Assembly (NCBI RefSeq): GCF_030247195.1
Contig: NC_080670.1
Span: 92,794,661 to 92,858,660 of the forward strand
Reading direction: 5' to 3'
Source: Topomyia yanbarensis
Lineage: Eukaryota > Arthropoda > Insecta > Diptera > Culicidae
DNA: 64,000 bases
The notes beneath the pieces were generated by a model. The model searched no databases, was not told where the DNA came from, and worked only from the letters and a program-made list of their open reading frames with translations. Position numbers and translations under genes: made by a program. This document shows, piece by piece, positions 1 to 11,035 of the stretch. The number at the start of each line of letters is the position of its first letter. Position 1 is the first letter of the stretch.

Positions 1-19
1 AAATAGACCAAAAATAAAA

Positions 20-1095
20 AACCTGTTTTAATCCACCTAGCGGTGCAATTGTGCCTTTCTCATTTCTCTAAACTATGGCACGGAGGCTTTTTATGTTCAA
101 CATAATTGTGGAAATGTCCATTACATTCTTAGTACACTTTGCACTTATACACAATGGCATGCCAGCCACGAACTAGATGAGCTATGTGTCGACGGTGAAA
201 CACTTGAAACAAAAAAATATCATACTCCATTAGCCTAATCAGCATTAGATCAATGTTATCTTCTTGCTAACTCATTTTGTCATGCGGGGGTGGGTATGTG
301 AGGAGGGCGAAAGTCCCATGAACGAACGACTCCCCAGCTTAAATTGGTATGCTTTGTGATATAGTGGTGGTTTAAAGATGATGGGGTTGAAAGGGAGTGG
401 TATGAGGGCTGGATGGGATGGTGGTCTGAGGGGTGATTTAAGGAGATTTTTAAAGGAGGGGAGTGAACAGTAGAGGGGGGTGTAACCCCTCTCCGTAAAC
501 CATCAACTACGCCCCTGTTAAAATCCAGAAACCTTATGCGAGTCGAAAAAAAAATTTGGCCAAGATTAGGTTGACGTTTTTCAGAGTGATTGCATAACCT
601 TTCTATATGAGAAAGGCAAAAATGTGCCAAAATCCAAAAAAGTGAATCGTCGTCAAATTTTTTTTCGAGTTTGCATCAAATCTCGACGTTTCATGCACCT
701 TGAACACATTTAGCATCAAAAATAAAAATTCTATTTTTAATTTTTCCTATAGTTTATATGAGAAATTTCTGTGTGGCCGCACTCTGAAACCCGTAATTCC
801 GGAACCAGAATTCCGATCGATCCAAAATTCAATAGCAGGGAATGGCTGCACCTTTCATTTGAGACTAAGTTTGGGCAAATCGGTTTAGCCATCTCTTAGA
901 AAAATGAGTGACATTATTTGACACATACGCACATACATACACACACATACACACACACACATACACACACACAGACTTTTTCCGATCTCGACGAGCTGAG
1001 TCGAATGGGATATGACACTAGGCCCTCCGGGCCGGGATTAGGTTGACATTTTTCAGAGTGATTGCATAACCTTTCTATATGAGAAAGGCAAAACA
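20..1095. repeat. Two head-to-tail units of a dispersed repeat
   Basis: Two blocks end alike: one near 620 and one near 1092 both finish with a GATTGCATAACCTTTCTATA-type run followed by GAGAAAGGC. The left end near 45-65 carries the mirror image (GTGCCTTTCTCAT). The second block (about 770-1092) holds an ACAC/ATAC microsatellite (930-973) and the CCCTCCGGGCCGGGATTA segment. It is the reverse complement of repeats at 18682-19480, 45580-46060 and, in the same orientation, 49340-49520. No coding potential was recognised. The family name is unknown to me. Confidence 0.7.
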
Positions 1096-2424
1096 TAAAT
1101 GGTATCCAGTAAACTAGGATAATTACCGAAGACATTGGTGAAAAATTTATTTCAAAGTTCCAATTACTTCCAAAGTTATCGGTAGTTTTAGTAGAGAAAA
1201 TCGCGAAAAATTCGAATCCTTTATGATTCCTCTCCCGAAAACAAAATTGCCTCTCCCATTTCTCTGCATTCTCTGGTTTCCACCCCACCAAAACCAGTGT
1301 TGTATCAACAAGGATTCCGTCCTATTCCTTTGTAGTATATTACAAGTTCATTTATGGATTATAACTGTTTGTAATCATGTGTATTACCAAAAGATGCAGA
1401 ATACGATTTTTACATTGTTATACGTTGAATAAAATACATTCAACGCTTGCAAATACATCTATTGATCGATAATTTCTTTATTTGCGGAAGCGCACGCTAC
1501 TACGCAGTTACACCACTGCTAGCGCGCCTGGCTCAACGTGCATGTGTATGTGAAAACCTCGGCTTCCTTGCTGCTACCTATAGCACGTGGATACATCTAT
1601 AGCTATAGCAGCACGTGGATGATCGGAGTAATGAGTGAAATGGACAACTATTATTTCTAATTACCAAAATATTCTCTCATACTAGTTCCAAAAAGTTTCA
1701 AAGGTTCAGGTTTTCCATACTATCGCAACATATCAATTTGCGCCTGAGATATTGAGGCACAGGTTCTGTATTAGGAAGTTATTTGTCGTCTATATAAAGG
1801 CTAAAAAAGGACATCATTGTAATTTTTTTCTGTATCTGTATTTTCCGGAGGCCATTGTCTGCGAAAATCTTCGGAAACTCTGATGTACATAGTGATAGGA
1901 CATATTCGAATGAGCTTTTCTCGGAATATGTTTAGTACTGTAAACTAATATCTTAGCTGAGATGTTGAAAACAGGCGCACAACTAATTCGTGATCCTGCG
2001 ACTATAGCGAAAATGTTTTCTAATCTGAAATATAAAAAGTACTCAAATTGATCGAAAATGGAAGCGGTGATGTTTATTGAACAACTCAGGAAATCCTGAG
2101 ATTGACTCTAAATTCAATTTTCTTGTGCATATTCTAATATGTTCCAGTTTACGGAGTGTAAAGATATTCTTTCCCGACACTTTGCGCAATTGCACTGTGA
2201 GAAAAAAAAATTTATGGGTTAAGCATGCGAATTCATGACAATACGATTTTTTTTATAAAAATTGAGAACAATTTTACGTTCCAATTCAACCCGGCTACCA
2301 TTTTGACCATCTATCCGAAGTTTGGATTACTCAGTACGATGTACTATTCGACTCAGTTCGACGAGATATGGCATGTGTGTTCGAGTAAGCATTTTTGAAT
2401 ATAATTATGGGATGAGGAGTAAGT
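1096..2424. other. No gene recognised
   Basis: AT-rich DNA without a convincing open reading frame or recognisable repeat end. Near 1590-1620 there is a short local repeat around TATAGCACGTGGAT and GCAGCACGTGGAT. Nothing else is supported. Confidence 0.5.
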
Positions 2425-2432
2425 ATAAATTG

Positions 2433-3571
2433 GGTAATTGTTCCGAATCGCGGCTTTTTCGAAAAGAGGGTTAATTTCTTTTGGAAATGGTTCTAAATGG
2501 CCTATTTTATAACAAGCAATGAAAAAAAAAATCGGGGGGAAAGCTTTAAAGTAGTTTAAACTGGACAAATAAGTTATTCCCACTTACCTTTCTAACAATG
2601 GCATTGCTCATGAGAAAGTGACGTTAAGGGTGAAGGTAGTGCGATGCGGCTTTGCCGCATAGTCGAGTCCAAGGATTCGAAACGGCGCAAAGCCGCTGAG
2701 AAACCGACGGACGAGGTGGTTTTGATCTTGCTATCGAAGGGTGCAATCAAACCTGTAATTCACTCGTTTGCCCGGTATACTCAAACATAGGGGCTATCCT
2801 TAGAGCAGTCCAAACTGAGCGGCAGCGAAGTCGGACAGCATGGCTAAAAGCGATGTGGCGTAGCCACATTAGGCATTAACAATGTTTTATTTAGTAACAA
2901 TAGGATAGTATTTATTCACAAAAATAAAATGTTGTCAGTGCCGAATGTGGCCACATGGCTTCATTCAAGTGCTGTCCGACTTCGCTGCCGCTCAGTCGGA
3001 CTTAAACTAGGGATAGCTCCTATGTTTGAGTATACCGGACAAACGAGTGAATTACAGGTTTGATTGCACCCTTCGATAGCAAGATCAAAACCACCTCGTC
3101 CGTCGGTTTCTCAGCGGCTTTGCGCCGCTTCGAATCCTTGGACTCGACTATGCGGCAAAGCCGCATCGCACTACCTTCACCCTTAACGTCACTTTCTCAT
3201 GAGCAATGCCATTGTTAGAAAGGTAAGTGGGAATAACTTATTTTTCCAGTTTAAACTACTACTACAGGTTTGATTGCAGATCAAAACCACCTCGTCCGTC
3301 GGTTTTTCAGCGGCTTTGCGCCGCTTCGAATCCTTGAACTCAACTATGCGGCAAAGCCGAATCACACTACCTTCACCCTTAACGTCATTTTCTCATGAAC
3401 AATGCCATTGTTAGTAAAGTAAGTGGGAACAACTTATTTTTCCAGTTTAAACTACTTTAAAGCTTTCCCCCCGATTTTTTTTCATTGCTTGTTATAAAAT
3501 AGACCATTTAGAACCATTTCCAAAAGAAATTAACCCTCTTTTCGAAAAATCCGCGATTCGGAACAATTGCC
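2433..3571. mobile_element. Foldback (long hairpin) DNA element with 8-bp TSD
   Basis: Terminal inverted repeats GGTAATTGTTCCGAATCGCG (left) and its near-perfect complement (right, GGCAATTG...) are flanked by the direct repeat ATAAATTG at 2425-2432 and 3572-3579. The left arm (2433 to about 2865) pairs with the right arm (from about 2945). Over about 250 bp of the arms I count only a handful of mismatches, and the loop is about 80 bp. The right arm is longer because about 190 bp (from about 3055) is repeated in diverged form at about 3263-3452. Smaller palindromes (GCGGCTTTGCCGC, GGCGCAAAGCC, TGTGGCGTAGCCACA) sit inside the arms. No transposase is encoded, so it must be non-autonomous. The 8-bp TSD fits hAT-type transposition, but the family is unassigned. 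Confidence 0.85.
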
Positions 3572-3943
3572 ATAAATTGCATAACCTATTTGTATAGACA
3601 TAAATTACTTTGATTTGGTGGTCTAGAACATTGTAGATTAAAAATAGTTTTATTTACTACAAGGTCACTGCTGCCGGCTTCGATTTCTCATAGGAAGTGA
3701 ATGAAAAATTTGCTCATTCCAAAATATTCAACGGAATATCGACTGACTGTCTGGTATAACGCAGATAGCTGTAATTCAATTAGTACATTGAATGAGATGA
3801 TTTTTTTAAACATCTAACAATCACAGGCAGAGCTGCGATTTGTCAATCATGTCAAAAGACATTGATAATAACGTAAAACGTAAAACTCAATCCGGTTTCT
3901 GCGTCTGTCAAATAAGCGACTTGAGTCCTCTTGCACAACCATT

Positions 3944-4956
3944 TGTAATGGGTAAATTTGGGACTAATGAAATCAACCCATAATCGCTGTTTCAATTTTT
4001 GTTCAACCGCGCCATGATGAGATAATGCAAATCAAGTCTGTTTGGCAAAAATGTTCACGGAGGAAAATAGGCGGGTACCTACAAGCCACCAGCGACGACT
4101 ATAAAAGCGACTGGCAAACAGACAACCGATGTCAGTTTTACCCAGCCAATTATACCGGCCGCATCACATCAAGCAGCAGAGCAGCCGAGCGGACAACGAA
4201 TCAGGCAGTACACGGCGACCGACGGGCGGGAAGATCATCTCACACAGGACTCGCATCGATCAGGTCGCATTCTTGCGCATCTTCCACTTTGCGATTTTCA
4301 TCGCACGCAAGATTATTTAGTAAAGAATTTAGAATTTTCCTAAAAGCACTGAGTTTCGGCACCCAGCTCTGAAATGTATAGTGATGCCGCCGCAAATCTC
4401 CAATAATACGAATTGTTTGATAACACCAGAAGAGAAACCAGTAGTGTGCGATAGTACCAGTGAAACCGACGTAAGGATGAATATTAAGTGAAATTGTTAT
4501 CAGGCCAGTAATACCATTATTATGTCACTAGCGTTACACTACGGTCGGTTTTTAGGAGGAGTTTCGTCCTCTCGAATAGATTTTGGCGGTAAGGACCGTC
4601 GAACTGCAGAATTTAGATGTTGCATGCTGGATAGTGAAACGTGGTGCTGTGCTAGCAAAACATGGCCGTGTGAACAGAACTGTTAAACAATTTTGATTTG
4701 CTTTCGGTATAATATAGAGTTTAAATATGATATTGATTGTTGTTGTGATACAGCGAACTTAGGTTGATTGACTAGTTACTTTCGGGGTTGGACCAACGAC
4801 GGGCCGACAGCCGGCCGGGCAAAATTAAAATCGGAATTTGACATTCTGGTAACAGATTGGCGCTAAAGTGAAATTTCGCAAAACGGAAATCAACTTCGGT
4901 TCGCTGATTACTTGTTAAATTTATTTTGTGCTCCCACCGGGTCCCAGACCGTTACA
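3944..4956 (+). repeat. 5' LTR
   Basis: The LTR starts TGTAAT and ends TTACA. It contains a TATA box at 4100-4107 and an initiator-like TCAGTT at 4132-4137. If these are used, U3 is only about 190 nt and R-U5 about 820 nt. The short open frames inside (4025-4372 and 4129-4320) have no recognisable domain and are treated as non-coding. Confidence 0.95.
4100..4137 (+). promoter_or_regulatory. LTR core promoter: TATA box plus initiator
   Basis: TATAAAAG at 4100-4107 is followed at arthropod-type spacing (about 34 nt to the A) by TCAGTT at 4132-4137. Insect RNA polymerase II core promoters often use this pair. The same pair occurs in the 3' LTR, where the TATA box lies at 9901-9908. Confidence 0.7.
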
Positions 4957-4959
4957 AAT

Positions 4960-4977
4960 TGGCGCCCAACGTGGGGC
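4960..4977 (+). promoter_or_regulatory. Primer binding site, tRNA-Lys
   Basis: TGGCGCCCAACGTGGGGC lies three bases after the 5' LTR. It is complementary to the 3' end of tRNA-Lys(CTT), including CCA, over all 18 bases. It would prime minus-strand DNA synthesis. Confidence 0.92.
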
Positions 4978-5036
4978 TTCTTGATCCGGTGGTTATTTGA
5001 TTCTTTTAGTGAATTGCTTCTATTTGGAATTTCGAT

Positions 5037-6332
5037 ATGGAGGATAACAATAGATCTTTAGATAGTATAATTAACGATATGGATTTTAATTCTTCTGAAA
5101 TGTGCGGAGAGGCTCGTGAAGTTCGATACAACCGTTACGTACCGTTGACAAAGTGGGGTGTAAGGTACGATAATGAAAATGGTGCGTTAAGCGTGTCTGA
5201 TTTTGTTGAAATGGTCAATAGGAAGGCATAACTTTATAATGTATCTCATGCAGAGCTGTTTGAAAGTTTTGGGGAATTATTAGGCGGTAATCCGCTGATT
5301 TGGTACCGTGCGTTCAAGGATAAATTTGTGACTTGGTGCGCACTCAGATATGAGTTTGTTCGGCAGTTCACCAAACCCGATAATGATTATCTTATTGAAC
5401 GGCAATTGCAAAGTAGGTTGCAGCAGCCTGGGGAAAGCTTTGGCATTTACTATGCTTGCATGGAGCTATTATTCAAAAAACTTACGAAAAAGAAAACAGA
5501 AGAAGAAAAACTAGAATATTTAATTCGGAATTTGGATGAATTCTACCTGCATAGAATACACGAAGGATTTATTAAAAAAGCTAACGATTTGGCACAGTTC
5601 TGCGAAAGTTTAGAAAGAAGCAGGGAAATTTTGAAGCGTAGAAAAATGAACCAGTATCCGTTGGCAGAACCCTCATTACAAGGACGTTCTATGTGGGGAC
5701 GCCAGAAAACTAATGAAGTGAATTTCGGAATATACAGTGAAAATAAGGCACAATCAGGAAGTGATACATCTAGGGCTGGGGTAGATAATTGTCCCTGTGG
5801 AAGTCGTAGCAACAATTTAAATAATATTTTCATGTTGGAACAAACCCCATCATGTTCACAAAAGTTTTCACACCCGATAAACGACGGTTATGATAAAGTG
5901 GGAAGGCAAACAGAATCTGAGTTTTGTGAAAGACCACCGTTTCCCCGCGTTCCAGGTTGTTCTGAAATATATCGCGGACCGGCACAGCGTTCCTTCGCTC
6001 CGGGCTATTCAAATTCTGCTAGACCCGCAGTGAGCAGATGCGAAGAAGCAATGGATTCTCTCTCTCAATCGCGCCCAAATCCTTATTCAGGACCAAGTGA
6101 ATATGATTCACGTGGTAAAGCCGAGGCTGGCATGTGGCAACAGCAGGCAATAGAATGCGCTGCAATCAGAGAGTTCGCAGGAAAATGTTTTAATTGCAAA
6201 AATGTCGGACATCATTGGAGAATGTGTCCAAACCCTAAAAAGATTTTCTGTCACCGCTGTGGTACAGACGGTAAGATAGCCCCTTCATGTGGAAACTGTT
6301 CGGGAAACCGAGATACGGAGCCAAGAATTTAA
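5037..6332 (+). pseudogene. gag of the LTR retrotransposon, one nonsense codon
   Basis: The ATG at 5037 opens a frame that runs to TAA at 6330-6332, except for one in-frame TAA at 5229-5231 (after 64 codons). The frame stays open on both sides of that stop, so the lesion is a single point change rather than a frameshift. The product would be the nucleocapsid/capsid polyprotein that packages element RNA. Near the C terminus there is a CCHC zinc knuckle, CFNCKNVGHHWRMC. A second knuckle follows (CHRCGTDGKIAPSC), in which lysine stands where the metal-binding histidine is expected. This copy probably makes no full Gag unless the stop is read through. A Gag from another copy could serve it in trans. 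Confidence 0.88.
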
Positions 6333-9300
6333 GAAAGAGAGTGTTTGGCTCCGGTAAATTTTTAAATCTCTCTAGACTTCAATCATACGAAATAGTTTAT
6401 TTGCCGAACGATAACCGCCCATTCGCGGAAGTGCAAATTTTAGACGTGAAATTGACCGGATTATTAGATTCGGGAGCATCTGTGTCAATATTAGGAAAAG
6501 GTTGCTATGAGCTGGCTAAGAAGTTGGAACTGGGACTTTTTCAAACAAATTCGTCGATTTCCACAGCAGATGGTTCCGTTCATACAATCTCGCATTGTGC
6601 ATATGTGCCTTTTACTTTCAAAGGTCGCACTGAAGTTGTACTTACAGTACTTTCTGAAGCGGTGGCCAATCCTTTGGTACTGGGAATTGATTTTTGGACA
6701 TCATTTGGAATCTCTCCGCAGACTGTGAATACAATAAGCATTCCTGAGCAAACCGATCCAGAAACTTGCGGAGGAATGCCGACCACAGAAAAATATTCTT
6801 GTAACCCAGAACAAAAACTTCAATTAGAAGAAGTGATCAGGGAATTCTTACCATATGTGGAAGGGAAGCTGACTCGAACAAATGTAATTGAACATATCAT
6901 AGAAACTGGGGAACACCAACCTATTAAACAGAAATATCATCCCGTATCACCGTATGTACAGAAAGAAATTGATAAAGAGCTGAATAGAATGATAGATTTA
7001 GGAGTAGTGCAACCATCATCTAGCCCGTGGTCAAATCCTATCGTAACCGTGAAAAAACCCGACGGAAGTGTACGATTGTGTCTTGATTCGCGAAAACTGA
7101 ATAGTGTTACTAAAAAGGACGCTTATCCCTTGCCGCATATCTCTGGGATTTTGGGAAAGTTCAAAGGAACTCGTTACATCTCGAAGATTGATCTGAAAGA
7201 TGCCTTTTGGCAAATCCCTTTGGAAGCTCGTTCGCGGGAGAAAACTGCTTTTACCGTTCCGGGACGCGGGTTGTTCGAATTTGTGGTAATGCCATTCGGT
7301 TTACATAACGCTCCCCAAACTCAATGTCGGTTAATGGATCAAGTGCTCGGAGTAGATCTTCAGCCATACGCGTTTGTTTATTTAGACGATATAATTATTA
7401 CTACGGACACGTTCGAAAAGCACATTGAAATTTTACGGAAAATCGCGGAACGATTGAAGGCTGCTCGATTATCCATCAACCTTAAAAAGTCTAAATTTTG
7501 CGCACCGTCAGTGAAGTACCTTGGATACGTTGTCGATACCGACGGAATTCGTACCGATCCGGAAAAGATCAAAGCCATAGTAGATTTCCCTCCGCCAGCA
7601 AATGTTAAGGATGTTCGTCGTCTAATAGGTCTAGTGAACTGGTATCGTCGGTTCATTCAAAACTTCTCAACTCTTGTCGCTCCGATAACTGAGCTCCTTA
7701 AACAGCCCAAGAAAAAATTCCTTTGGAGTAAATCCGCAAACGATGCCTTCTTAGAGTTGAAAAGCGCGCTTTGTTCAGCTCCGTTGCTCACATGTCCAAA
7801 TTATGATCTCCCTTTTTATGTACAGTGCGACGCTTCCGATGTCGGCGTCGGAGCTGTGCTGTGGCAACATCACCCGGATGGTGAAAAAGTAATCGCGTAT
7901 ATGAGTCAGAAATTAACCCTCGCCCAACGAAAATTCAGTAGTACAGAGCGTGAATGCCTCGCGGTTTTAATTGCAATTCAGAAATTTCGGGTTTATATAG
8001 ACGGAGTACGGTTCACGGTAATTACAGATCACGAATCTCTTAAATGGCTTATGAATCTTAAAGATCCACACGGTAGACTCGGTAGGTGGGCTCTAAAATT
8101 GCAAGGGTTCGATTTCAATATAGTTCACAGAAAAGGCAAACATAACTTGGTCCCTGATGCCTTATCGCGAGCAATCGAATGTGTAATGACAACTACACTT
8201 GAGGACAAGTACACCGCGTGGTACAACGAACTCTTTCAACTAATTCAGGAAGACCCGACTCAATCCCGCGAATATCAAATTCAGGACGGATCCCTCTACC
8301 GCTATGAAAAGACCAATCGTGGGCTCTTGTACAATTGGAAGCTGGTTGTACATCCGGAAAAGAAATTAGAAATTTTGAAGCAAAATCACGACGACGTGGC
8401 GCATCTTGGCACCACAAAAACGGTGAATCGAATCTGTGAAAACTATTTCTGGAGGAACATGCGACCTGAAATAAGAAATTACGTTAGAGCTTGTGCTGTA
8501 TGTAAGGCCAGTAAACCAGTGACAACCAATACTCGTGCTCCAATGGGAAGTCCAAAAGTAGCAACTTGTCCATTTCAAACGATATCTATGGATTTTATCG
8601 GAGTACTCCCTAGATCTAAAGCTGGGAACACCGTACTGTTTGTTGTATCAGACTGGTATTCTAAATTGGTATTTTTATACCCAATGCGAAGAGCTGATGC
8701 CTCCAAAATGTGTAAAATATTAGAAGATGAAGTATTTCTTAAATTTGGGGTACCGCAAACTATTATTTCGGATAACGGCAGTCAATTCATAAGCAATGAA
8801 TTCAAAAGATTGTTAGATAGCTACGGAATTTCTCATTTTCGAAACGCAGTTTATCATCCGCAAAACAATCCCGCGGAAAGGGTGAACAAAGTAATAATGT
8901 CATCCATACGCGCTTATCTCGGTGAAAACTCGTCACACAAAGATTGGGATCGTGATATTTCTAAAATTGGTTATTCTATAAACACCAGTGTGCACGAATC
9001 AACAAAATTATCACCTTATTTTATTGTATTCGGCCGGAATCATGTTCGGTTTGGCAAGCAATATCTGCATAGTAATATTGAGTCCGTTCATAAGACGTCA
9101 ACGGAACTAGAAAAACGGTTAGAGACGTTTGATCAAATTAAGCTAATAGTTGACCGTGAATTGAAAAATGCCTACAAACGCTCAACGCACTATTATAATA
9201 CTAGAAGTAAAAATTTAACAACTTTCAATGTTGGGGATATTGTCTGGAAGAAGAACTTCTGTCTTTCCAAGGCCGCTGATAATTTTTGTGCTAAATTAGC

Positions 9301-9418
9301 CCCACTGTATATAAAATGCAAAGTTATTCGGAAAACAGGGAATAACACATACGAACTAGCGGATATGGGAGGTAAACTTTTAGGAAACTATTCCATACAG
9401 GATTTGCGTCCACTATAG
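6287..9418 (+). CDS. pol: Pol polyprotein: protease, reverse transcriptase, RNase H, integrase
   Basis: An open 1043-codon frame lies -1 to gag, overlaps it, and is probably entered by frameshift rather than from the ATG at 6287. The upstream stop in this frame ends at 6274. Visible in order: aspartic protease DSGAS near residue 60; reverse transcriptase with YLDD near 365; RNase H starting at CDASDVGVGAVL near 513; integrase zinc region H-H-C-C (about 700-740, ending CAVC). The integrase DDE triad follows at MDFIG (about 767), SDNGSQF (about 828) and PAERVN (about 862). The C terminus has a basic stretch. No stop or frameshift was seen, so this copy could supply active enzymes for copying RNA into DNA and integrating it, possibly mobilising relatives in trans. 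Domain order RT-RNaseH-IN is that of Ty3/gypsy elements. Confidence 0.95.
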   Translation: MWKLFGKPRYGAKNLRKRVFGSGKFLNLSRLQSYEIVYLPNDNRPFAEVQILDVKLTGLLDSGASVSILGKGCYELAKKLELGLFQTNSSISTADGSVHTISHCAYVPFTFKGRTEVVLTVLSEAVANPLVLGIDFWTSFGISPQTVNTISIPEQTDPETCGGMPTTEKYSCNPEQKLQLEEVIREFLPYVEGKLTRTNVIEHIIETGEHQPIKQKYHPVSPYVQKEIDKELNRMIDLGVVQPSSSPWSNPIVTVKKPDGSVRLCLDSRKLNSVTKKDAYPLPHISGILGKFKGTRYISKIDLKDAFWQIPLEARSREKTAFTVPGRGLFEFVVMPFGLHNAPQTQCRLMDQVLGVDLQPYAFVYLDDIIITTDTFEKHIEILRKIAERLKAARLSINLKKSKFCAPSVKYLGYVVDTDGIRTDPEKIKAIVDFPPPANVKDVRRLIGLVNWYRRFIQNFSTLVAPITELLKQPKKKFLWSKSANDAFLELKSALCSAPLLTCPNYDLPFYVQCDASDVGVGAVLWQHHPDGEKVIAYMSQKLTLAQRKFSSTERECLAVLIAIQKFRVYIDGVRFTVITDHESLKWLMNLKDPHGRLGRWALKLQGFDFNIVHRKGKHNLVPDALSRAIECVMTTTLEDKYTAWYNELFQLIQEDPTQSREYQIQDGSLYRYEKTNRGLLYNWKLVVHPEKKLEILKQNHDDVAHLGTTKTVNRICENYFWRNMRPEIRNYVRACAVCKASKPVTTNTRAPMGSPKVATCPFQTISMDFIGVLPRSKAGNTVLFVVSDWYSKLVFLYPMRRADASKMCKILEDEVFLKFGVPQTIISDNGSQFISNEFKRLLDSYGISHFRNAVYHPQNNPAERVNKVIMSSIRAYLGENSSHKDWDRDISKIGYSINTSVHESTKLSPYFIVFGRNHVRFGKQYLHSNIESVHKTSTELEKRLETFDQIKLIVDRELKNAYKRSTHYYNTRSKNLTTFNVGDIVWKKNFCLSKAADNFCAKLAPLYIKCKVIRKTGNNTYELADMGGKLLGNYSIQDLRPL
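6302..6353 (+). promoter_or_regulatory. -1 ribosomal frameshift signal (slippery site and stem-loop)
   Basis: The heptamer GGGAAAC (6302-6308) lies in the correct phase relative to gag (G GGA AAC). Seven bases downstream a perfect 9-bp stem forms between CGGAGCCAA (6316-6324) and TTGGCTCCG (6345-6353). The loop is about 20 nt and holds the gag stop codon. The pol frame is open from 6275, so a -1 slip here joins gag to pol directly. The X XXY YYZ heptamer, 5-9 nt spacer and stem-loop are the established layout of retroviral -1 signals. Use in this element is inferred. Confidence 0.8.
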
Positions 9419-9744
9419 GACCTTTAACTTATGTTGCTATAATGTTAAGCTTATAACGATTGATATCGGAGTGAATTACATCGAACCTTTTCGCATACGG
9501 AAAATAATAAGGAGCCTTACAATAATATCTTTTTTGAGCCTTCAGAATAAATAGAAGCCAGTTTCGGAAAAGATTCCGGATAACAGTACTAGATCATAGT
9601 GCTTATTTGTATTGGTTGGGTTCCTGTATGGGAACACAAGATTTCGCGTTCGTCAAAATAGGAAAAAAAACAGTTAAAATTTTTCCGTTTTAGAAATTTT
9701 CTTTGGCAAAATTTCAATTTTTTTTAACCCGAGCAAAGGGCACG
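9419..9744 (+). other. 3' untranslated region of the LTR element
   Basis: The 326 bp between the pol stop and the 3' LTR hold no reading frame of note and no env. A purine-rich GAGCAAAGGG (9731-9740) lies four bases before the LTR. It is a weak candidate for the polypurine tract that primes plus-strand synthesis. Confidence 0.6.
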
Positions 9745-10757
9745 TGTAATGGGTAAATTTGGGACTAATGAAATCAACCCATAATCGCTGTTTCAATTTT
9801 TGTTCAACCGCGCCATGATGAGATAATGCAAATCAAGTCTGTTTGGCAAAAATGTTCACGGAGGAAAATAGGCGGGTACCTACAAGCCACCAGCGACGAC
9901 TATAAAAGCGACTGGCAAACAGACAACCGATGTCAGTTTTACCCAGCCAATTATACCGGCCGCATCACATCAAGCAGCAGAGCAGCCGAGCGGACAACGA
10001 ATCAGGCAGTACACGGCGACCGACGGGCGGGAAGATCATCTCACACAGGACTCGCATCGATCAGGTCGCATTCTTGCGCATCTTCCACTTTGCGATTTTC
10101 ATCGCACGCAAGATTATTTAGTAAAGAATTTAGAATTTTCCTAAAAGCACTGAGTTTCGGCACCCAGCTCTGAAATGTATAGTGATGCCGCCGCAAATCT
10201 CCAATAATACGAATTGTTTGATAACACCAGAAGAGAAACCAGTAGTGTGCGATAGTACCAGTGAAACCGACGTAAGGATGAATATTAAGTGAAATTGTTA
10301 TCAGGCCAGTAATACCATTATTATGTCACTAGCGTTACACTACGGTCGGTTTTTAGGAGGAGTTTCGTCCTCTCGAATAGATTTTGGCGGTAAGGACCGT
10401 CGAACTGCAGAATTTAGATGTTGCATGCTGGATAGTGAAACGTGGTGCTGTGCTAGCAAAACATGGCCGTGTGAACAGAACTGTTAAACAATTTTGATTT
10501 GCTTTCGGTATAATATAGAGTTTAAATATGATATTGATTGTTGTTGTGATACAGCGAACTTAGGTTGATTGACTAGTTACTTTCGGGGTTGGACCAACGA
10601 CGGGCCGACAGCCGGCCGGGCAAAATTAAAATCGGAATTTGACATTCTGGTAACAGATTGGCGCTAAAGTGAAATTTCGCAAAACGGAAATCAACTTCGG
10701 TTCGCTGATTACTTGTTAAATTTATTTTGTGCTCCCACCGGGTCCCAGACCGTTACA
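9745..10757 (+). repeat. 3' LTR
   Basis: Copy of the 5' LTR at constant offset, with no substitution that I noticed by eye. It ends TTACA and is followed by the CATT target duplication (10758-10761). Confidence 0.95.
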
Positions 10758-11035
10758 CATTAACTTAAACCATGATCAGCATTTCTGCTTGTATGTGATC
10801 TGTTTCAAATAAAATTCAAAGAGAAAAATTTATAGGCGCAAAATCTTCGTGCTGGCAACAGCAGTCACTGTTGCCCTAAGATGATTTCACTAGAATTCCG
10901 AGCGACATGCACTCACTGCATTAGCGCGAGTGACGGAAGGATATTAGTTGGTATAACCTCAAAACTGATTTTCATCTCAACGAGGCAAGACGATAAGCGA
11001 TTTAGAGTGAGTTATTGGTCATACAAGTACAAAAA

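Larger units (their letters stand above)
3944..10757 (+). mobile_element. Full-length Ty3/gypsy LTR retrotransposon
   Basis: The element is 6814 bp with direct LTRs of 1013 bp (3944-4956 and 9745-10757), both TGTAAT...TTACA. They lie at a constant 5801-bp offset with no difference that I noticed. The TSD is CATT (3940-3943, 10758-10761). Order: LTR, tRNA-Lys primer site, gag with one stop, -1 frameshift signal, pol (PR-RT-RNase H-IN), 3' untranslated DNA, LTR. There is no env. Pol domain order, the tRNA-Lys primer and the 1-kb LTRs are compatible with the Osvaldo/Ulysses group, but that is a guess from features, not from a tree. Matching LTRs indicate a recent insertion. Confidence 0.96.

Noticed and set aside
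4025..4372. 115-codon frame in the LTR, repeated at 9826
   Set aside because: It lies in R-U5 of the LTR and no family is recognised. Its identity in both copies follows from LTR identity.
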